Shown here: piece by piece, positions 7,701-11,715 of the stretch
Numbering within the stretch: the stretch's first letter is position 1
How the letters are laid out: every line of letters starts with the position of its first letter
Assembly (NCBI GenBank): GCA_013619035.1
Contig: JABXKX010000237.1
Location: 1-11,715, forward strand
From: Peptostreptococcaceae bacterium
GTDB lineage: Bacteria > Bacillota_A > Clostridia > Peptostreptococcales > Acidaminobacteraceae
Direction of reading: 5' to 3'
DNA length: 11,715 nucleotides
Translations under genes and position numbers: made by a program
Notes under the pieces: generated by a model
Told to the model about the DNA's origin: nothing
Seen by the model: the letters and a program-made list of their open reading frames with translations, nothing else
The model's database searches: none

Positions 7701-9630
7701 AGCCCGTTAATTTTAATAGATTGTATCTTGCAAATGTTTCTGCAGAAGAAATCTGTTGTAGATCATCAAGTGAATGAACGGCTCTAATATGTCTTATTAA
7801 TTCAGGTTTAAGTCTTGGAATTAAATCACATAAAACATCATAACACTGAACTCGCAGTATATCTTCATTTGTATAAGCCACATTGTTAACGTATGAAATA
7901 ACTTTAGTAATATACTCATCTTCTAATTTATCATATGGTAACATTCTAATTGCTTCTAACATATATGTCGCTAATTCTGTTTTTACCACATTTCTATTAA
8001 ACGAATCAATCAAAATGTTCATATATAATTGGCATTTATCTTTTGGTGAATGACTTAATAATGACTCAATCATATTGGCCATACTAACTCTTATCCACTC
8101 TTTATGTTTATCAATAATTCTTAGATTGGGAAATAGAGATTTTGATAAGTAGTTTTCAAACAACTTAAACGAATCTATTTCAATAACCTTTTTTCGTGCT
8201 CCCTTTGGTAATTCTTTTCTTTCGATTTCATCAAAGTTAGCAATCAAAAGACCAATAAGTTTCGCTGTTTGTTTTCTGATATCTTCTGCTGGTAACATCA
8301 ATCTTTCGTATAAGAACTTCAGAGCTATCAACTTTTGTTTTTGTGTTAAGTATTCAGAATAAACCTCAATGATATATTGATAACTTCTAAGAGAATCAAC
8401 ATTATCTAAACCTCTTGCATGTTCTAACATGGCATTCAAAGAATTTTCATCTCTTAAACGATGCATGATACCTATGTTATGTACAATAGATAAATACTTA
8501 GCATTTTCAACTATCTCATCACCTTGCATAATTGAGTAATGTTTTCTAGAAGATACATGCCCGTCAAGAATACAATTTGTTGAATCCGGATCCAAGTCAA
8601 CACCTTTTTCTATCATGAAGTTTTCAAAGTCTTTTAATCGGTTATAAACACGTCTATAGCGTTTTTCTTTGACTAGGTCTACATTATCAAGTTTACTTAA
8701 GATGACTTCAAAAGCATCATCTAAACTATAATACTTCATTGGATACTTACTGGTTCTATCTTCATTGGCTTTAACTCTAAAATCACAATAAATGAGAACC
8801 AATGATTCCAGTGATAGATTGGCTATTTCTAAATCCCATGTTGAATGATTAAAAGCAACATTTCTGATATATACAATCTCACGTTCTGTAAACCACTCTG
8901 CTGTATAGTAATAATGATAATAAGCCACTTTTCGGCTTTCTTCTGGTTTACAACCGTATTTACCGATATCATGGCCATATGCCGCACCTGAAACTCTTCC
9001 AAGGTCAATTGGTAAGTTCAAATGACTCAACTGACGACCAACTTTAACTGCTAAATGATGTACACCACAAATATGATCTAAGGTACTATAACCAATTAGA
9101 TCTTGATTCATCTTCATCATCTCATAAACATATTCATTGTCTAAAAACTCAGTAAATCTTACATACTCATCATCTTCTAAATGTGCAATTTCTTCATCTG
9201 TTAATATATTCAACGCATATTTACTCACCCAAGACTCATGATCAAATTCTTTCTGCATTTTAAAGAATATACGAAGAATACTCAGTGATAACACTGCGAT
9301 TTCATCTTTATTATTGGTTAGTTCCACTAATACCGATTCTTCAAACGAAAGTCCTAAAGCATATTGATACGTATATTGCTCTATTTCTTCAATGGTTTCA
9401 AAAGTTTTAAATTCGTATGTAATCACTTTAAAACATTCATAGAACAATTGAAAAATCTCTTGAGTCTTAAAATGACTTTCTTCAATGAGATACATCATCT
9501 CTGATTCAAAATTGTCACTGATTAAGGTTTCTTCTATTTTGCTGATTAAGTTGTTTTCTTTTTTACTTAACAAAAACTCTACAAACATTTGGTGAATTTC
9601 TTCACGTACTTTTATCATTTTAACGTACAT
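4726..9630 (-). CDS. Giant multidomain protein: HD hydrolase, helical repeats, NadD-like nucleotidyltransferase, GNAT-like, PRTase-like
   Basis: Five regions are visible in 1634 residues. (a) An HD phosphohydrolase domain, ~185-290, has candidate metal ligands H191/H192, H220-D221 (GHDIGKYG), H239, H262 and D266. (b) About 390-900 is a long run of amphipathic helices resembling HEAT/ARM repeats. (c) A nucleotidyltransferase of the NadD/cytidylyltransferase superfamily, ~920-1110, has FPGAFDPFSLSH at 925-936, IGSD at 1016-1019 and ISSTQIR at 1082-1088; the usual HxGH is S933-L-S-H936, so the first His is lost. (d) About 1131-1285 looks like a GNAT fold. (e) About 1320-1510 resembles a type I phosphoribosyltransferase, with VILVDDLLNKG ending at 1449; the TGT of the PRPP loop is changed to KGY. 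The ATG at 9630 follows GAGGT by 4 nt. It is first in a three-gene operon behind a clear promoter. A role in making or processing a nucleotide-like metabolite is inferred; the substrate is unknown. The protein is soluble, with no membrane segment. Confidence 0.88.
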   Translation of the reverse strand: MYVKMIKVREEIHQMFVEFLLSKKENNLISKIEETLISDNFESEMMYLIEESHFKTQEIFQLFYECFKVITYEFKTFETIEEIEQYTYQYALGLSFEESVLVELTNNKDEIAVLSLSILRIFFKMQKEFDHESWVSKYALNILTDEEIAHLEDDEYVRFTEFLDNEYVYEMMKMNQDLIGYSTLDHICGVHHLAVKVGRQLSHLNLPIDLGRVSGAAYGHDIGKYGCKPEESRKVAYYHYYYTAEWFTEREIVYIRNVAFNHSTWDLEIANLSLESLVLIYCDFRVKANEDRTSKYPMKYYSLDDAFEVILSKLDNVDLVKEKRYRRVYNRLKDFENFMIEKGVDLDPDSTNCILDGHVSSRKHYSIMQGDEIVENAKYLSIVHNIGIMHRLRDENSLNAMLEHARGLDNVDSLRSYQYIIEVYSEYLTQKQKLIALKFLYERLMLPAEDIRKQTAKLIGLLIANFDEIERKELPKGARKKVIEIDSFKLFENYLSKSLFPNLRIIDKHKEWIRVSMANMIESLLSHSPKDKCQLYMNILIDSFNRNVVKTELATYMLEAIRMLPYDKLEDEYITKVISYVNNVAYTNEDILRVQCYDVLCDLIPRLKPELIRHIRAVHSLDDLQQISSAETFARYNLLKLTGFENDELESYRLQCISKVEGSSDVYLSNLKSATSWVCKKLQIELLLRFVVNYKKEDSFYLSMHLCNLLKVSSHESVRNAAGKGLVELSEHLSKGQINDIVIELLRALEMENYQYTKYICEYLGILMTKLDVQEFLEIVESFAEKIERANPQICTLVLLTVGEVIEHMTVEKIGEEHFEGMRDKLLGIILKGFVNYDTKVNRVAINVIGKHLFASKLLDNEIKATIFKKIIKKILSLIANTNESAELIYLNNAAGLNHIYNFISEYTFEEGDLDLEDFKKIAFFPGAFDPFSLSHKEIAKSIRNLGFEVYLSVDEFSWSKRTQPNLIRRDIIKMSVADEFDLYVFPRDISINIANPDDLSVLCETFDASDVHIVIGSDVILNASAYKKDVKEFSIHNLSHVIFERHAQVFSNVEKTRLEDNVKSLRKEVVRLVLPPQFEQISSTQIRNYIDQNRDISDLIDPLAQKYIYARGLYQREPQFKEMITTKSVRVEIVDGITPELIDEIVETTKEPFKPNREVLEKLIERRKPRAIILRSIKDNNRIIAYSIFHWLRSSSVYEEFVDEHVAEYILKNSVGRILIIDALVVSKEYSFSDPEQMILTETMAFCLAKDYSYSVVDVIEGSSISDRFHELLDLHGFVCIEEKSNGNSIYTVEMSSPCTLNLDGRTILKEPLRSNTNVHEAITRSRKKLQKSISKLYPGHLVLSFDRTMLYENLIKKIADENGVPTVPTHPRSLGESMCVPFGAIFKRWILPNTVTKSLHTERFFNPDVESYDIQAYPYYLDIKNQVSRIKSFDRPVILVDDLLNKGYRIKAIQPLLSEANVEIRKVLVGIMSGRGKAILENQNIKVDSAYFIPRLKVWFNESLMYPFLGGDTLWRGVIPTRNIIPSINQILPYTSPNYISGSSKKAIYDLSEVCLENAIDILKVLEEEYQYLHENSLTLSHLGEVLISPRFPDRGERISYDMSQKSSDYLKNDLEQLRRLKKYVYKESTVD

Positions 9631-9659
9631 CGTTACCTCGCTATCTTTGTCTTTCTTCC

Positions 9660-9688
9660 ATTATACTATAGGCTAAAGACTTTGTAAG
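9660..9688 (-). promoter_or_regulatory. Sigma-A type promoter of the three-gene operon
   Basis: On the - strand CTTACA (9688-9683, four of six matches to TTGACA) is followed by a 17-bp spacer and a perfect TATAAT (9665-9660). Transcription would begin about 7 nt further on, giving a leader of roughly 20-25 nt before the ATG at 9630. No operator palindrome was seen. Because the downstream genes are 9 nt apart and overlapping, this promoter probably serves all three. Confidence 0.75.
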
Positions 9689-9724
9689 GCATAATAGGAT
9701 ATCCAATCTTAACAATATGATAAT

Positions 9725-9751
9725 AAAAATAGAGATGCTATAAGCACCCCC
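9725..9751 (-). terminator. Probable intrinsic terminator after the agmatine deiminase gene
   Basis: On the - strand a G-rich arm (9751-9743, ending GTGCT) pairs with AGCATCTCT (9739-9731) around a 3-nt loop. The stem is 9 bp with several G-U pairs. A T-rich tail follows (TTTTT from 9729). It lies about 33 nt beyond the stop at 9784 and upstream of the next operon's promoter, so it would separate the two leftward units. Confidence 0.6.
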
Positions 9752-9783
9752 CATTGTTATTATACAATTTGACCTTTTGATGT

Positions 9784-11007
9784 TTAGACTCTTTTGGCAA
9801 CATTCTTTGTCACACAATGAATCCCTCCACCAAGAATATTCAATGCAGTTGAATTAATAGTGATTATTTTACGATTAGGAAATGTCTCTTCGAGAACTTT
9901 CTTTGCTTTCTCGTCTTGGTCCTTTATAGCTAAAGGCATGCCTTCCTTATAGTACTTTTGTCCCAATACAACACCGTTGCAAATAAGAAAGTTACAATAA
10001 CTCATTGCTGGTTGCACCCTAAATTTTGTTTTTGGAAATGGTGTATGGTCTCTCATCACTTTCAAACCCAACTTTTTTTTATAAAACTCCCAGATTTGAT
10101 ATATATCATCCGCTTCATCAATTTCTATAGAAAAAGGTATTGGAACTGGCATTCGAACAATCTCGAATGATTCCTCGTTATGATTCCATTCTTTTAGTAA
10201 TAAATTATAGGCTTCTTCGAGCCTGTGTTTCGTTATCCTTTCAGCCTCATTAGTTGGGCTGAAATCAATTTCAGCTAACAAAATTTTATTTTCAGACACA
10301 AATCTACAAATTTCATCTATATGACCATTGGCTGATAGTGATCTGTAAACAGGAATCTGATCTTCATAATACAAAATACCATCAAAAAAATCCTCATCTT
10401 CATAAGACCCTTTTTTTAGCCATATAATCTTTTTTAAATTGAATAAATACTTATAAACGGCTTCAATCGTTGATAAAGAGTAGTTGGGATTACGTTTTGT
10501 TTTTTCAGTGTCAACAATTGACATCATGATCCCACAGCCATTAAACTCCTTATTGCCGCCTTCTGTAACTAATTTTGAATTTAAAATGTTAGTACACTTT
10601 AATCCCTTTGCATGTTCCATTGCAAACTGTTGATTTTTTTGATTACAAGGACTATCAATCTCTTCTAAGCCATAGGTATTGAATTGAAAATCTATGGCCA
10701 CTAGTTGGTTGTCATTAATCATAATATCAGCGCCATAATCTCTTGCCCAATTTAAGTCATCTGGATAGGATGTGAATTCTATATCACTGTAATTAATATC
10801 AGCTTCAGTTAAAGATTGTTTACATTTATTTAAACCTTCTAAAGTACTACAATTAATAATTACTTTCACATGATCTGTTAAATGCATGACTATTTCATTG
10901 AATACTTGATGTACATTATATCCATTGGCTGAGAACACACTCTTTGGCCATGTTATCATCACACTATCTTGGCATTCAAACTCACCAGGATATCTAAATT
11001 TTTTCAT
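9784..11007 (-). CDS. aguA: Agmatine deiminase / peptidyl-arginine deiminase family enzyme
   Basis: This is a guanidino-group hydrolase of the PAD_porph/AguA family. AguA converts agmatine and water to N-carbamoylputrescine and ammonia in the cytoplasm. Family motifs occur in order: W87-A-R-D90-Y-G (WxRDxG), EGG at 149-151, GHID at 228-231, and GGGIHCVT at 393-400 with candidate nucleophile C398 beside H397. D90, H229 and D231 are the other expected catalytic residues. Ala93 replaces the proline usual after WxRDxG. At 407 residues it is somewhat longer than the ~365-380 of typical AguA. There is no signal peptide. The ATG at 11007 follows AAGGTGAG by 3 nt. It starts 9 nt after the RpiR-type regulator gene, so the pair is probably cotranscribed. 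No carbamoyltransferase, carbamate kinase or antiporter gene lies beside it, so agmatine as substrate is likely but not proven; another guanidino compound is possible. Confidence 0.85.
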   Translation of the reverse strand: MKKFRYPGEFECQDSVMITWPKSVFSANGYNVHQVFNEIVMHLTDHVKVIINCSTLEGLNKCKQSLTEADINYSDIEFTSYPDDLNWARDYGADIMINDNQLVAIDFQFNTYGLEEIDSPCNQKNQQFAMEHAKGLKCTNILNSKLVTEGGNKEFNGCGIMMSIVDTEKTKRNPNYSLSTIEAVYKYLFNLKKIIWLKKGSYEDEDFFDGILYYEDQIPVYRSLSANGHIDEICRFVSENKILLAEIDFSPTNEAERITKHRLEEAYNLLLKEWNHNEESFEIVRMPVPIPFSIEIDEADDIYQIWEFYKKKLGLKVMRDHTPFPKTKFRVQPAMSYCNFLICNGVVLGQKYYKEGMPLAIKDQDEKAKKVLEETFPNRKIITINSTALNILGGGIHCVTKNVAKRV

Positions 11008-11016
11008 ATACTCACC

Positions 11017-11715
11017 TTATTTATCTGAGTCCTTTAATGATTGTTGTTTTATATAACCAATACCTAACAATTCAATAATTGCTATCATAGAAACTCTAGA
11101 AGTGACGTCTATCGTGTTATAGTAAACCTCATCCGAAAACACATAAAAATCTATATCAGTGATACTTTGTATTACATTATTGGTTGCAGCGGTAATTGAA
11201 ACTACTTTCAAATCTGCTTGCGATTTCAGTTTTTCAATACTGCCAACAATATCACTGTATTCACTATTAGCGATCACAAACAATATATCATTGTTGTTTA
11301 CTTGTTTCATAGCAGATAGAACTTCTAACTCATCTTCAATTGCTATTGTAACAAAACCATAAACAGAAAATAATTTTAATGCATATCTTGCAACTTCTTT
11401 ACACAATCCCGATGTGATGAAAAAAATCTTAGGTTTCTCTTCTAATAGTTTAGTGAACTTCTTGATCTTAGATTTTGATAAAACTCTAATGCTCTCCAAT
11501 ATGTTATCCATGTAAGCATCTTTATAATCATCATCTTCCAAGACTTTTGGTATTTTATTATTTTCATTTTTATAACTCGTATAATTTAAACAACTGATAA
11601 ACTCAGAATATCCTTTAAATCCTAGTTTTTTTACAAATCTAAATATCGATGTTGAAGAAACAAACATTTCATCTGCCAAATCCCTAATGCCCATATCTTT
11701 TACAGTATTAATATT
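11017..11715 (-). CDS. RpiR-family transcriptional regulator (5' end beyond window)
   Basis: The protein has an N-terminal helix-turn-helix followed by a SIS domain, the plan of RpiR/MurR regulators. An ATG occurs at 11694, but the frame stays open to the window edge (seven more codons, N-I-N-T-V-K-D) and that ATG has no Shine-Dalgarno sequence. RpiR proteins are usually near 280 residues with another ~30-40 before this point, so I treat it as 5'-partial. Numbering from the internal ATG: HTH ~1-35 (IRDLADEMFVSSTSIFRFVK, then KLGFKGYSEF) and SIS ~85-215. The usual SIS ligand motifs (GxGxS and SxSGxT) are changed to ITSGLC (93-98) and NSEYSD (143-148), so the ligand may not be a sugar phosphate. 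It is probably the regulator of the adjacent agmatine deiminase gene, by context only. Confidence 0.82.
   Translation of the reverse strand, partial: NINTVKDMGIRDLADEMFVSSTSIFRFVKKLGFKGYSEFISCLNYTSYKNENNKIPKVLEDDDYKDAYMDNILESIRVLSKSKIKKFTKLLEEKPKIFFITSGLCKEVARYALKLFSVYGFVTIAIEDELEVLSAMKQVNNNDILFVIANSEYSDIVGSIEKLKSQADLKVVSITAATNNVIQSITDIDFYVFSDEVYYNTIDVTSRVSMIAIIELLGIGYIKQQSLKDSDK

Noticed and set aside
9759..9764. A second - strand TATAAT between the agmatine deiminase stop codon and its terminator
   Set aside because: No plausible -35 lies 16-18 bp upstream, and transcription from it would run straight into the terminator hairpin at 9725-9751.
9958..10170. 70-codon + strand frame opposite the agmatine deiminase gene
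   Set aside because: It lies opposite conserved catalytic motifs and has no ribosome binding site.
11159..11362. 67-codon + strand frame opposite the RpiR-type gene
   Set aside because: Antisense shadow of the SIS domain, with no initiation signal.

Overview
This is an A+T-rich stretch of bacterial DNA, apparently from a low-GC Gram-positive or Acholeplasma-like organism. The clues are AT-rich codons, strong AGGAGG-type ribosome binding sites, short intergenic gaps, and long frames in which TGA is not needed as a sense codon. The last point argues against the UGA=Trp code of Mycoplasma. The exact lineage cannot be fixed from the window.

Layout. (1) 123-2192 (+): a single-pass membrane protein with a degenerate kinase-like cytoplasmic half, an acidic juxtamembrane run, and an outer half made of a PKD-like domain plus a galactose-binding-like beta domain. 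It ends in a clear intrinsic terminator that overlaps its stop codon. (2) 2193-2507: a convergent gap holding three tandem ~57-60 bp repeats whose core resembles the 3' end of 16S rRNA. (3) 9630-2508 (-): an apparent three-gene operon behind a good sigma-A type promoter at 9660-9688. In transcription order it encodes a 1634-residue multidomain protein (HD hydrolase, helical repeats, NadD-like nucleotidyltransferase, GNAT-like domain, PRTase-like domain), a divergent lactate/malate dehydrogenase-like protein, and a two-part flavodoxin-like protein with four clustered cysteines. Junctions are 9 nt apart and 11 nt overlapping. (4) 11715-9784 (-): an RpiR-type regulator, cut by the window edge, followed 9 nt later by an agmatine deiminase-type guanidino hydrolase and a terminator.

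The most interesting part is the three-gene operon. Nucleotidyl transfer, PRPP-type chemistry, an HD hydrolase, a modified NAD-dependent dehydrogenase and a flavin/Fe-S reductase in one transcript suggest a pathway that makes, edits or salvages a nucleotide-like metabolite or cofactor. That is inference from domain content. Several active-site motifs are altered, so the exact reaction cannot be read from the sequence. No tRNA, rRNA gene, insertion sequence, CRISPR array or phage gene was seen.
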